Below, piece by piece: positions 1 through 7,173 of a DNA stretch of 64,000 nucleotides (position 1 is its first letter; every line of letters begins with the position of its first letter). The stretch is from positions 1,736,001 through 1,800,000 of the forward strand of contig NZ_CP053833.1 of the NCBI RefSeq assembly GCF_013201935.1, read 5' to 3'. Source of the stretch: Arcobacter cloacae. Lineage in GTDB: Bacteria; Campylobacterota; Campylobacteria; Campylobacterales; Arcobacteraceae. A model generated the notes under the pieces. That model had not been told where the DNA came from, did not search any database, and saw nothing but the letters and a program-made list of their open reading frames with translations. A program made the translations under genes and the position numbers.

Positions 1-2
1 AG

Positions 3-347
3 TTAAAATCAAGATATTGTATAGAAACACTTTGGCCAGGAGAAGCAAGAGGAAGAACTTTATCAGCTTCTATTGTGATAATGGACGAATGGCAAAATTC
101 AAGTGAAAAAACAACACAACTAATACTTTCAAGACTCGATGAAAGTTGTATGGCAATTGTTATTGGTTCAAATAGACAAATCGATAATTTATATTTAAAT
201 AAATATAATAACGGCTTAACAACTCTTTTAAAACAAACAAATGAAGCCCATCCTGAGCTTAAAATGTTTGCGATAGAACTTGAAAAAGCAGTTCGTGGTA
301 AATTTGCCCAATTTACGGAGAGAATTTTTGAAAATAGAAAAGATTAA
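3..347 (+). CDS. PhoH-like ATPase, C-terminal part (5' end outside window)
   Basis: The reading frame is open from the first bases of the window, so this is the 3' end of a longer gene; the first ATG (75) is internal. The residues before it (LWPGEARGRTL) and the following VIMDEWQN, a Walker B-like segment where PhoH proteins usually have DEAQN, match the PhoH/YlaK ATPase family. So does the later IGSNRQIDNLYLNKYNNGL, equivalent to the family's GDPKQIDNPYL stretch. PhoH-like proteins are cytoplasmic P-loop NTPases linked to RNA metabolism, and some carry an N-terminal PIN nuclease domain, which cannot be checked here. The gene ends inside a perfect palindrome that serves as terminator. Tail-to-tail with the DUF1826 gene. 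Family call fairly sure; biological role unknown. Confidence 0.75.
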   Translation, partial: LKSRYCIETLWPGEARGRTLSASIVIMDEWQNSSEKTTQLILSRLDESCMAIVIGSNRQIDNLYLNKYNNGLTTLLKQTNEAHPELKMFAIELEKAVRGKFAQFTERIFENRKD

Positions 348-362
348 TTAATCTTTTCTATT
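333..362. terminator. Bidirectional hairpin terminator over the phoH stop
   Basis: A perfect 30-bp palindrome, AATAGAAAAGATTAA followed by its reverse complement, spans the stop codon at 345-347 and lies between two converging genes. T-rich and A-rich arms can act as terminators on both strands. Seen directly; function inferred. Confidence 0.7.
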
Positions 363-385
363 ATAAGACAAGCCACAAGATTTAG

Positions 386-1051
386 CTAAATAAAATCTAA
401 AGTTAATATCAAACGCTTTTCATTGGTTATCAATTCTGGTGAACGGTGGACTAATCCTGCATTTTCATTACCTTCCCAAAGCGTACCTTTGATTAATGCA
501 ACATCACCACAATCTAGTTGTTGGATATCACTTTCACTTTGGTAAAGACCAGATTCACTGTCAGGCAAACCGTTACAACCCCAGCCCAGTTTTGTTTGAT
601 CAACCAGCTCATGCGGTAGCCATTGCGTAGCTATACCTTGATAGGTTGTCACAAGACGGCAAGGCACTTTGTCCACATGAAACTTAGGGCACATCGCTTT
701 ATCTAAAACTTTTAAACGCATACCTGCTTGTTTAAGTTCAAACAAATAACAAAACATATCCACAAGCAAAGCTATATCTTCGCTAACTTCTGTCATATTG
801 TTATTAAAAAATTCACTAACACGCGAAAGCGCATCTTGTGGCGTTAAGATCATTTCTTTTTGAAATGTAGGATTCAATGCTAAAAATTCTTTTATCGAAA
901 ATTGTTTTTGACGCCGCCAAATGGCTATGTTTATATCTGCTTGATAGATATCGCTTAAAACCGTTGGCTGTTTATCCTGAGACATATGTCGGAACATACC
1001 TTCTGCTTGTCCACATTTAATAGTAAAATTCAGATTCTTTTCATTCATCAT
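386..1051 (-). CDS. DUF1826 family protein, likely acquired
   Basis: About 221 aa. The central and C-terminal parts (CPKFHVDKVPCRLVTTY, then GIATQWLP, and an ending with GTLWEGNENAGLVHRSPEL) are characteristic of DUF1826 proteins, mostly known from gamma- and alphaproteobacteria. The His and Cys residues and the HRSP segment suggest a metal-dependent fold, but no activity is established to my knowledge. I place the start at the ATG at 1051 rather than 1072, because AAAGGAAA lies 5-12 nt upstream of it and the next gene stops at 1072. Base composition and codon choice (GCC, CAG, CTG and CGC codons, for example) are clearly richer in G+C than every neighbour, suggesting horizontal transfer. It follows a small unknown gene at 1072-1335 by 20 bp and may be co-transcribed with it. 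Confidence 0.7.
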   Translation of the reverse strand: MMNEKNLNFTIKCGQAEGMFRHMSQDKQPTVLSDIYQADINIAIWRRQKQFSIKEFLALNPTFQKEMILTPQDALSRVSEFFNNNMTEVSEDIALLVDMFCYLFELKQAGMRLKVLDKAMCPKFHVDKVPCRLVTTYQGIATQWLPHELVDQTKLGWGCNGLPDSESGLYQSESDIQQLDCGDVALIKGTLWEGNENAGLVHRSPELITNEKRLILTLDFI

Positions 1052-1071
1052 TATCTTTTCCTTTAATAGCA

Positions 1072-1335
1072 TTAATGTTTATGTTCATCAATCATATTTC
1101 TAATCTTTTTATACATATCTTTTGCATCTTTATTTGATAATTTCTTTTCTTCAATTAGTTTTAAAATTTGATTTAATTCCTCAATAAAAGAGACAACATC
1201 TTTCTTTGCTTCAATAATCTCTTTTTCTTCATTTCCATTGTTAATCTCTTCATTTAATTCATCTAAAAAAGCTTGTGATTCTGGTAGCATCACATTAAAT
1301 ATTATACTTTCTAATTCTACTTTTATATTTTTCAC
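1072..1335 (-). CDS. Small acidic/lysine-rich helical protein, unknown
   Basis: 87 aa, GTG start, with a good Shine-Dalgarno sequence (AAGGAAATAA directly before GTG). I do not recognise a family. Composition is rich in Glu, Lys, Ile and Asn, and residues 25-80 look like two amphipathic helices that could form a helical hairpin or coiled coil. There is no signal peptide or membrane segment. It lies just upstream of the DUF1826 gene and downstream of an orphan open frame (1350-1502). AT-rich like the rest of the genome, unlike the DUF1826 gene. Cytoplasmic; could be a small regulator or the remains of a larger locus. Confidence 0.6.
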   Translation of the reverse strand: MKNIKVELESIIFNVMLPESQAFLDELNEEINNGNEEKEIIEAKKDVVSFIEELNQILKLIEEKKLSNKDAKDMYKKIRNMIDEHKH

Positions 1336-1349
1336 TTATTTCCTTATTT

Positions 1350-1502
1350 TTAATTATTTTTATAGCCAAATTTAATTGATTCATCCTTTTTTGTTTTTAA
1401 ATAGTTTGCATTAATCTCATTTTTGTTAAGTCTAAGTCTTCTAATATATAAAACTGCACTATAATCTCTTTCATCTTCTTTAAATCCTAGTTTTAAGTTT
1501 GC
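1350..1502 (-). pseudogene. Orphan 50-codon open frame without a start codon
   Basis: Between hisI and the 87-aa gene, one minus frame is open for 50 codons and has protein-like composition (for example DYSAVLYIRRLRLNKNEI near its middle). It begins right after two in-frame TAA codons inside the hisI end and contains no ATG, GTG or TTG. It overlaps the last 10 nt of hisI. It could be the C-terminal remnant of a deleted gene or chance; no family recognised. Confidence 0.3.
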
Positions 1503-1825
1503 TTATTATCTTCAAAATATGACCTATAAAAACAAGATTTAGCACCTGTGTGACAAGCTGTGTTGCCAACTTGTTCCACAATTACTAAAAGTGTATCTTC
1601 ATCACAATCAACTCTTAAATCAATAAGTTTTTGAATATGACCACTCTCTTCACCTTTTTTCCAAATTCTGTTTTTACTTCTTGAAAAGTAGTGAACAATT
1701 TTTGTTTCAATAGTCAAATCAAAAGCCTCTTTGTTCATATAACCTAACATTAATATCTCATTTGTTTCGTATTCTTGGGCAATAACTGGAACTAATCCAT
1801 TAGATTTTTTAAAATCAATATTCAT
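1493..1825 (-). CDS. hisI: Phosphoribosyl-AMP cyclohydrolase
   Basis: 110 aa, the usual size of a stand-alone HisI without the HisE pyrophosphatase domain. It opens the adenine ring of phosphoribosyl-AMP, the third step of histidine biosynthesis, in the cytoplasm. Family signatures are clear: YMNKEAFDLT near residue 30, YFSRSKNRIWKKGEESGH near 45-65, and the metal-binding block VDCDEDTLLVIVEQ followed by ACHTGAKSCFYR with conserved Cys residues. Divergent from pyrC across a 122-bp gap that contains a 12-bp inverted repeat. No other his genes are nearby, so the pathway is scattered, as is common in Campylobacterota. Confidence 0.95.
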   Translation of the reverse strand: MNIDFKKSNGLVPVIAQEYETNEILMLGYMNKEAFDLTIETKIVHYFSRSKNRIWKKGEESGHIQKLIDLRVDCDEDTLLVIVEQVGNTACHTGAKSCFYRSYFEDNKQT

Positions 1826-1877
1826 AATTTACTCTTTTTTATTTTTTAATTATATTTTGAAATCTTAGCAAACAAGA

Positions 1878-1904
1878 TTTAAATGCAACTTAGTTGCATT
1901 TAAA
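1878..1904. promoter_or_regulatory. Perfect inverted repeat between divergent hisI and pyrC
   Basis: TTTAAATGCAAC, a TTA loop, then GTTGCATTTAAA: a 12-bp perfect stem in the shared upstream region. Because both genes read away from it, an ordinary transcript end is not expected here, so an operator or a structured 5' leader is possible. A TAAAAT box resembling a -10 element follows on the plus strand about 20 bp before pyrC. The repeat is seen directly; the role is inferred. Confidence 0.45.
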
Positions 1905-1947
1905 AACTCTTTAGTTAAAATGCGCAAAATTAAAAGGAAAATCTAAT

Positions 1948-2961
1948 ATGGAAAAATTTATTATAAACTCTGCTTTGGACATGCATCTTCATTTAAGAGA
2001 CGATGATATGTTAAAACTTGTAGCACCTTTGACTTCAAAAAGTTTTTCTGGGGCTCTTATTATGCCAAATCTTCTTCCTCCAATTACTACAAAAGAGGCT
2101 TTATTATCTTATAAACAAAGAATAAAAGAAGCAACAAAAGAAGATGATTTTACTCCTTATGTGACAATATTTTTTCAAGTGGATTATTCATACTCTTTTT
2201 TAGAAGATATAAAAGATGAGATAATTGCTGTGAAACTTTACCCTTTTGGAGTAACAACAAACAGTGAAACAGGTGTATCTTCAATGAACGTTGAGATTTT
2301 AAGACCAACACTTGAATCTATGAGTAAATTGGGTATTCCTTTATGTGTACATGGAGAAACAAAAGGTTTTGTAATGGATAGAGAAAAAGAGTTTTTACCT
2401 ATTTATGAATCTTTAGCTATTAATTTTCCAAATCTTAAAATAATCATGGAACATATTTCAACAAAAGAGGCTATAACTTTACTTAATAAATACGATAATT
2501 TATATGCAACAGTTACTATTCATCATCTACTTTTAACCCTTGATGATGTGGCAGGTGGGATGTTAAATCCTCACAATTTTTGCAAACCAATTGTAAAAAG
2601 ATATGAAGATAGAGATGCTTTACAAGAAGTAGTATTACAAGCTCATCCTAAAATTATGTTTGGTTCTGATTCAGCTCCCCATCAAAAAAACAATAAAGAG
2701 TGTCATCATGGAGCAGCTGGAGTATTTAACTCACCCATTGCGTTACAACTTCTAACTGAATTATTTGAAAGAAATGGAAAATTAGATAACTTAAATACTT
2801 TTGTAAGTTTAAATGCACAAAAAATTTATAATTTAAAACCTACAACTAAACCAATTACTCTAATAAAAAAAGATTTTATAGTTCCTGATGTTTATTCTTA
2901 TAAAAAAGAACAAGTAGTTCCAATGTTTGCAGGGAAAACTTTACTTTGGAGTATAGAGTGA
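1948..2961 (+). CDS. pyrC: Dihydroorotase
   Basis: 337 aa, typical of the E. coli-type (class II) dihydroorotase. It catalyses reversible cyclisation of carbamoyl-aspartate to dihydroorotate in pyrimidine synthesis. Visible active-site elements: DMHLHLRD (metal-binding HxH, residues 11-18), AVKLYPFGVTTNS (Lys expected to be carbamylated, near residue 95), LCVHGE, EHISTKEA (metal-binding His residues) and FGSDSAPH (catalytic Asp). The start has AAAGGAAA upstream. The stop overlaps the GTG start of queD by four bases (GTGA), so the two are translationally coupled. Confidence 0.95.
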   Translation: MEKFIINSALDMHLHLRDDDMLKLVAPLTSKSFSGALIMPNLLPPITTKEALLSYKQRIKEATKEDDFTPYVTIFFQVDYSYSFLEDIKDEIIAVKLYPFGVTTNSETGVSSMNVEILRPTLESMSKLGIPLCVHGETKGFVMDREKEFLPIYESLAINFPNLKIIMEHISTKEAITLLNKYDNLYATVTIHHLLLTLDDVAGGMLNPHNFCKPIVKRYEDRDALQEVVLQAHPKIMFGSDSAPHQKNNKECHHGAAGVFNSPIALQLLTELFERNGKLDNLNTFVSLNAQKIYNLKPTTKPITLIKKDFIVPDVYSYKKEQVVPMFAGKTLLWSIE

Positions 2962-3503
2962 TAATAAGAAAAAAATTCAAATTTGAAGGTGCTCATATAG
3001 TAAGAAACTGTTCAACAAAAAGATGTAAGACATCAATTCATGGACATTCTTATAAAGTTGAACTATTTTTTACTTCTAATAAACTAGATAATGGCTATAT
3101 GATTTTAGATTTTGGATTAACAAAAAAACATATTAAAAATATTATAGATTCATTTGATCATGCTTATTCTTTATGGGGCGAAGAATCAGAAGAATTTAAA
3201 AACTTTTTTAAAACAAATTCACTGCGTTGGGTAGAGATGCCAGTATCTCCAAGTGCTGAAAGCTATAGTTTGATGTTTCTAAAATTTATCGACCATATTT
3301 TAAAAAATACAAAATTTTCAAATGGTGAAGGAGATGTAAAAATATCATCTGTAAGAGTTCATGAAACAAAAACTGGCTATGCAGAAGCCTTTGTGAGTGA
3401 TATGGATTTGATTGAATTAGATATAAAAAAAGTAATTTTTTCAGATGAAATAATAAACGAATGGAAAAATAAAGATGAATTACTAAAAATCTTATCAACA
3501 TAA
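2958..3503 (+). CDS. queD: 6-carboxytetrahydropterin synthase (QueD family)
   Basis: About 181 aa. Converts dihydroneopterin triphosphate to 6-carboxytetrahydropterin, the first committed step to queuosine (preQ0). Motifs: FKFEGAH, then RCKTSIHGHSYKVE supplying the catalytic Cys and zinc-binding His residues, DFGLTKKHIK, FDHAYSLW and the C-terminal VHETKTGYAEA with the conserved Glu. A longer TTG-initiated frame begins at 2946, but GGAG at 2948-2951 is correctly spaced for the GTG at 2958, which overlaps the pyrC stop. I therefore choose 2958. It is longer than E. coli QueD (about 120 aa), as is usual for the epsilonproteobacterial version; no 7-carboxy-7-deazaguanine synthase is adjacent. 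Confidence 0.88.
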   Translation: MIIRKKFKFEGAHIVRNCSTKRCKTSIHGHSYKVELFFTSNKLDNGYMILDFGLTKKHIKNIIDSFDHAYSLWGEESEEFKNFFKTNSLRWVEMPVSPSAESYSLMFLKFIDHILKNTKFSNGEGDVKISSVRVHETKTGYAEAFVSDMDLIELDIKKVIFSDEIINEWKNKDELLKILST

Positions 3504-3513
3504 AGGAAAAATA

Positions 3514-3900
3514 ATGATAAAAAAACCAAAAGATATATTAGAACAATGGATGAAAGCAGTAAATGAAGGAGATGTAAAAACTTTACTTAACTTATATGAT
3601 AATAATGCTGTATTAATTCCAACATTTTCAAATAGATTATTAAATACACCAAAAAAATTAAAAGATTATTTTGAGAAACTTGGAAGTAGAGAAGATCTAA
3701 GTATTGCACTTCATGAAAAAACATTAATCATTCAAGAATTAGAAAATCAAATTTTTTCATTAAGTGGTATTTATAATTGGCGTTTTGCAGTGGATGGAGA
3801 ATTATTAAATTTTGAAGCTAGATTTAGTTATCTAATTGACCTTTCAAAAGCAAATCCAATTTTTCATCATCATTCATCACAAATTCCTAGAATGTTATGA
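3514..3900 (+). CDS. SnoaL/NTF2-like protein (CaMKII-association-domain type)
   Basis: 128 aa. The opening (ILEQWMKAVNEGDVKTLLNLYDNNAVLIPTFS) is the classic start of the NTF2-like cone fold. The end (FEARFSYLIDL, then IFHHHSSQIP) matches the bacterial calcium/calmodulin-dependent kinase II association-domain group. These proteins form dimers or larger rings that bind small ligands or act as isomerase-like enzymes; the substrate is unknown. Follows queD by 10 bp with AAAGGAAAAATA before the ATG, so probably the last gene of the pyrC-queD operon. No signal peptide. Fold call good, function open. Confidence 0.75.
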   Translation: MIKKPKDILEQWMKAVNEGDVKTLLNLYDNNAVLIPTFSNRLLNTPKKLKDYFEKLGSREDLSIALHEKTLIIQELENQIFSLSGIYNWRFAVDGELLNFEARFSYLIDLSKANPIFHHHSSQIPRML

Positions 3901-3989
3901 TTTACAAAGTATGAATTTCTTAATTCCATAAATAGGCTTTTAAAGCACATATAATCTATTAATAGCTAAGATTATTTTCATATATAACT

Positions 3990-5684
3990 TTGATTAAAGG
4001 ATTAAAAATACAAAATAGATTAATAAACGATACTATTTACAATCACATAGAATATACAAAACTTGAAGATAAGATTTTGCAAACAAAGATTGTAAATAGG
4101 CTTCAATTCATCACACAAAATGCTTTGGCATATTTCTCATATCCATCAATTACAACAAAAAGGTTTATTCATAGTTTAGGAACAATGCATTTAGCCTCTT
4201 TTATGTTTAAAAACGCCCTTTTAAATGCTGATAAAAAAACAAAAAACGATTTTTTATCATCTTTGAAAAAAGTGATAATTTCTATAATAAAAGAAGAAGA
4301 TCTAAAAGTTAGTATTGATGATATGGAGTATTTTGACAATAAAGCTTTATATCAATTTACAATACCCACAAAATCAAAAGCTCAAAGAGCAACTTATACT
4401 ATTTTTTTACAAACTTTACGAATAGTTGCCCTACTTCACGATGTTGGTCATCTGCCATTTTCTCATCAAGTTGAATATGCACTAAAAAAAGTTTATGACA
4501 AAATAAAAGAAAAAGAAAAAAATCAAGAAGCTATTTGTGAAAAAGAGCTTAAATTTAAAAATAATTATGAAGAGATTACAAACAACAACAAAGAAGTTTT
4601 ACACGAAGCTATTGGAGAAAATCTTCTAAAACTACTTTTTGATTATGAATTAGATGAGTTAATCTCTAAATCTTATGAAAAAGAGTACTTAAAACTAATA
4701 AAAAGATTAGCTATTTTGATTTTGGAAGAACAAGTTTTCGAAGGTTTTGATTTTAAAGTTTTACATGAATTTGTAAGTAGTACAGTTGATGCTGATAGGC
4801 TTGATTATATAAATCGTGATATGTTGGCAAGTGGTTATATAACTGGTCCAAATGACCACATTAGAATCACAAAACAAGCTGTTTTAGTAGAAAAAAAAGA
4901 TATTTTTTATTTAAGCTTTTATGACATGAGTTTGATTGATATTGAACATATGTTAGAGATGAGATTTAATCTTTATAAGAAAGTAATTTTTAATCATGGG
5001 ATTGCAAAAACAGATACTTTACTTGAAAGTGTAGTTCAGTATTTATCGGATAAATATTTTGAAAATGAAGAACATGAAGAAAAATTATCAAATTCTATTT
5101 CTATGCTTTGGAATTTCAAAAATGAAAATAGACAAAAAGAACTCGATACAATCTCTATGTTAGATGAAAATTGGTTAATTTCATTATTTAAAAATAGATA
5201 CTTTGACATAAAAGATAAAAATATTTTATCAAAAGAAGATATGAAATATATGTACTGTTTTGAAGAGGTTCTATTTGGAAAAAGAAGATTTAGAAGTCCT
5301 TGGAAAAATCTAAATGAGTTTTATAAAGTTCTTGATTTTACAACAGTTGAAAGATATAAATTTAGAGAAAGTTTTGGCTACATAACACAAAATAGATTGC
5401 ACTTACTTCAAAATGCTTTAGATGATTTCATAAAAAAACATGAAAATGAAGAGCTATTTTTTGCTTATCAAATAGTCTCTTTTAAACTTGGAATTGCAAA
5501 AGATTTCTTCTTATATGATGGTGAAGAATTAGTTAATATTGATGAAATTTCAACTTTGAGAAAAAGGTTAAAGCACTCTATGAGAAATACTGTTCCTTTT
5601 TATTTATACTCAACCAAAAAAGTTTTATCAAATGAGATGAAAACAGAACTAAAATCTATACTATTTGACATTTTTGGGGAATGA
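3990..5684 (+). CDS. HD-domain phosphohydrolase (COG1078/dGTPase-like)
   Basis: 564 aa, cytoplasmic. The HD metal site is visible as an early His (RFIHSLGTMHLA, residues 61-72), then ALLHDVGHLPFSH (about 147-159), and the distal Asp in STVDADRLDYINRDML (about 265-280). The latter pattern is typical of SAMHD1-like and COG1078 proteins that hydrolyse nucleoside triphosphates or related phosphates. The region between the first His and the HD pair carries a long lysine/glutamate-rich insertion. The start is a TTG at 3990 with little Shine-Dalgarno sequence; no better in-frame start exists, and MIKGLKIQNRLINDTIYNHI resembles the family N-terminus. Substrate cannot be told from sequence. Confidence 0.8.
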   Translation: MIKGLKIQNRLINDTIYNHIEYTKLEDKILQTKIVNRLQFITQNALAYFSYPSITTKRFIHSLGTMHLASFMFKNALLNADKKTKNDFLSSLKKVIISIIKEEDLKVSIDDMEYFDNKALYQFTIPTKSKAQRATYTIFLQTLRIVALLHDVGHLPFSHQVEYALKKVYDKIKEKEKNQEAICEKELKFKNNYEEITNNNKEVLHEAIGENLLKLLFDYELDELISKSYEKEYLKLIKRLAILILEEQVFEGFDFKVLHEFVSSTVDADRLDYINRDMLASGYITGPNDHIRITKQAVLVEKKDIFYLSFYDMSLIDIEHMLEMRFNLYKKVIFNHGIAKTDTLLESVVQYLSDKYFENEEHEEKLSNSISMLWNFKNENRQKELDTISMLDENWLISLFKNRYFDIKDKNILSKEDMKYMYCFEEVLFGKRRFRSPWKNLNEFYKVLDFTTVERYKFRESFGYITQNRLHLLQNALDDFIKKHENEELFFAYQIVSFKLGIAKDFFLYDGEELVNIDEISTLRKRLKHSMRNTVPFYLYSTKKVLSNEMKTELKSILFDIFGE

Positions 5685-5735
5685 AACAAAACACTATTTT
5701 GCTAAAATATAAAAAATTAATTCAAAGGATAAGTT

Positions 5736-6374
5736 TTGGATTTAACAAATTTGCGAGCAAAATATACAACAAAAGGTTTAGATATAAAAGATTTAAACCA
5801 AAATCCTTTTTTGCAATTTGAACTTTGGTTCAAACAAGCAATGGAAGCAAAATTAACAGAACCTAATGCTTTTAGTCTTGCTACTGTTGGAGCTGATATG
5901 ATGCCAAGCATTAGGACTGTATTACTTAAAATCTTTGATGAAAAAGGTTTTGTTTTTTTTACAAACTATAAAAGTACAAAAGCAAAACAAATAGAAGAAA
6001 ATCCAAAAGCAGCAGCACTTTTTGCTTGGCTTGATTTAGAGCGACAAGTAAAAATTGAGGGAAATATAGAAAAAATATCAAAAACCGAATCTTTAAAATA
6101 TTTTCTTTCACGTCCCAAAGGTAGTCAAATTGGAGCTTGGGTTTCACACCAAAGTCAAGTTATAAGTTCAAGAAGTCTGCTTGAACAAAAGTTTGATGAA
6201 ATAAGAAGAAAATTTGTAAAAGGTGAAGTTCCTTTTCCTGATTTTTGGGGTGGATATATAATAAAACCTACAAAAATAGAGTTTTGGCAAGGTGGACAAG
6301 ATAGACTTCATGATAGATTTGTCTATGAACTTCAAAAAGATGGAAGTTGGACTATTTCAAGATTAGCCCCATAA
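5736..6374 (+). CDS. pdxH: Pyridoxamine 5'-phosphate oxidase
   Basis: 212 aa, full length for PdxH. This FMN enzyme oxidises pyridoxine/pyridoxamine 5'-phosphate to pyridoxal 5'-phosphate. Diagnostic blocks: [20 protein letters not shown] (FMN binding, about 53-72), [32 protein letters not shown], and the C-terminal [17 protein letters not shown] with RLHDRF (substrate binding). The start is a TTG at 5736 with AAAGGA six bases upstream. Standing alone between the HD hydrolase and a zinc-ribbon gene. Confidence 0.95.
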   Translation: MDLTNLRAKYTTKGLDIKDLNQNPFLQFELWFKQAMEAKLTEPNAFSLATVGADMMPSIRTVLLKIFDEKGFVFFTNYKSTKAKQIEENPKAAALFAWLDLERQVKIEGNIEKISKTESLKYFLSRPKGSQIGAWVSHQSQVISSRSLLEQKFDEIRRKFVKGEVPFPDFWGGYIIKPTKIEFWQGGQDRLHDRFVYELQKDGSWTISRLAP

Positions 6375-6478
6375 AACAAGTTTCAAGTTTCTATTTTTTA
6401 TTACAATTTGCCATATTTTTAAACTCTTATTTTTATTTTTAGTAAAATTACTAATATGTTTATTTTGGAGTTTAAAAT

Positions 6479-6847
6479 ATGACCTTAGGAAAATGTCCAT
6501 ATTGTAAAGGTAATGTTCACGCTATTAAAAGCACTGCAAATGGGAAAAAAGTAAATCTTTATTCTTGTGAAAATGCAAAAAAAGAGTATGACGATAGTGA
6601 GCAGTTTGTATTTACAGCCGATTCTACTTGCACTTTTAGAGTATATTCAAATGTATTTTTAAGATGGAATAAAAGAAGTTTTTCAAAATATGAGATGAAA
6701 AAACTACTTGAAGATGAACAAGTAATTGTAAGACTTCATGGAAGAGCTGGAACAAAAGAGTATTTTAAATATGTAATTACAGATAAAGAGTATGGAGTTT
6801 CTATATTATGGGATGAAGAAGTAGAAGAGAAATTAATCTCTTCTTGA
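6479..6847 (+). CDS. Zinc-ribbon protein resembling topoisomerase C-terminal repeats
   Basis: 122 aa. It begins with CPYCKGNV and later has a Cys in YSCENAKKEYDD and another in STCTFRVYS, the spacing of a topoisomerase-type zinc ribbon. The rest (SFSKYEMKKLLEDEQVIVRLHG, then EYFKYVITDKEYGVSILWDEE) resembles the small repeat domains at the C-terminus of bacterial topoisomerase III. It stands alone here, so it may bind nucleic acid without topoisomerase activity. The last 15 bases overlap the end of the parvulin gene on the other strand. Confidence 0.6.
   Translation: MTLGKCPYCKGNVHAIKSTANGKKVNLYSCENAKKEYDDSEQFVFTADSTCTFRVYSNVFLRWNKRSFSKYEMKKLLEDEQVIVRLHGRAGTKEYFKYVITDKEYGVSILWDEEVEEKLISS
6823..6844. 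terminator. Hairpin shared by two overlapping convergent genes
   Basis: AGAAGAGA, AATTAA loop, TCTCTTCT. The stem lies inside the overlapping last codons of the zinc-ribbon gene (+) and the parvulin gene (-), so one coding palindrome could end both transcripts. Function inferred. Confidence 0.45.
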
Positions 6848-7114
6848 AGTAGTTTCTAATAAGTGGTAACCAAAATCTGTTTTTACAGGTCCATGAACTA
6901 CATTTATAGCTTCATTAAATACAACTGCATCAAATTCAGGTACCATTTGACCTTGAAAAAAGTTTCCTAAATCTCCACCGTTATATCCTGATGGACAAGA
7001 AGAATACTCTTTTGCTAAATCTTCAAATTTTTCACCATTTGCTATTCTATTTTTTAATTCTAAACATAACTCTTCACTATCAACTAATAAATGTCTTGCT
7101 GTTGCACTTTTCAT
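6833..7114 (-). CDS. Parvulin-type peptidyl-prolyl cis-trans isomerase
   Basis: 93 aa, a single PpiC/rotamase domain with no signal peptide, so probably cytoplasmic like E. coli PpiC (also about 93 aa). Motifs: ARHLLVDSEE, LAKEYSSCPSG, GGDLGNFFQGQMVPEFD and the C-terminal VKTDFGYHLL with the conserved His. Helps folding by isomerising Xaa-Pro bonds. Preceded by AAGGAAT before the ATG at 7114. Convergent with, and overlapping by 15 bp, the zinc-ribbon gene. Confidence 0.92.
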   Translation of the reverse strand: MKSATARHLLVDSEELCLELKNRIANGEKFEDLAKEYSSCPSGYNGGDLGNFFQGQMVPEFDAVVFNEAINVVHGPVKTDFGYHLLETTSRRD

Positions 7115-7173
7115 AATATTCCTTTTTTTATTTTAAGTTTTTATTTTATCTTTGTTTTGATTAATTTTCTTCT

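Noticed and set aside
2946-2957. TTG start for queD
   Set aside because: The GTG at 2958 has the properly spaced GGAG and the usual 4-bp overlap with the pyrC stop.
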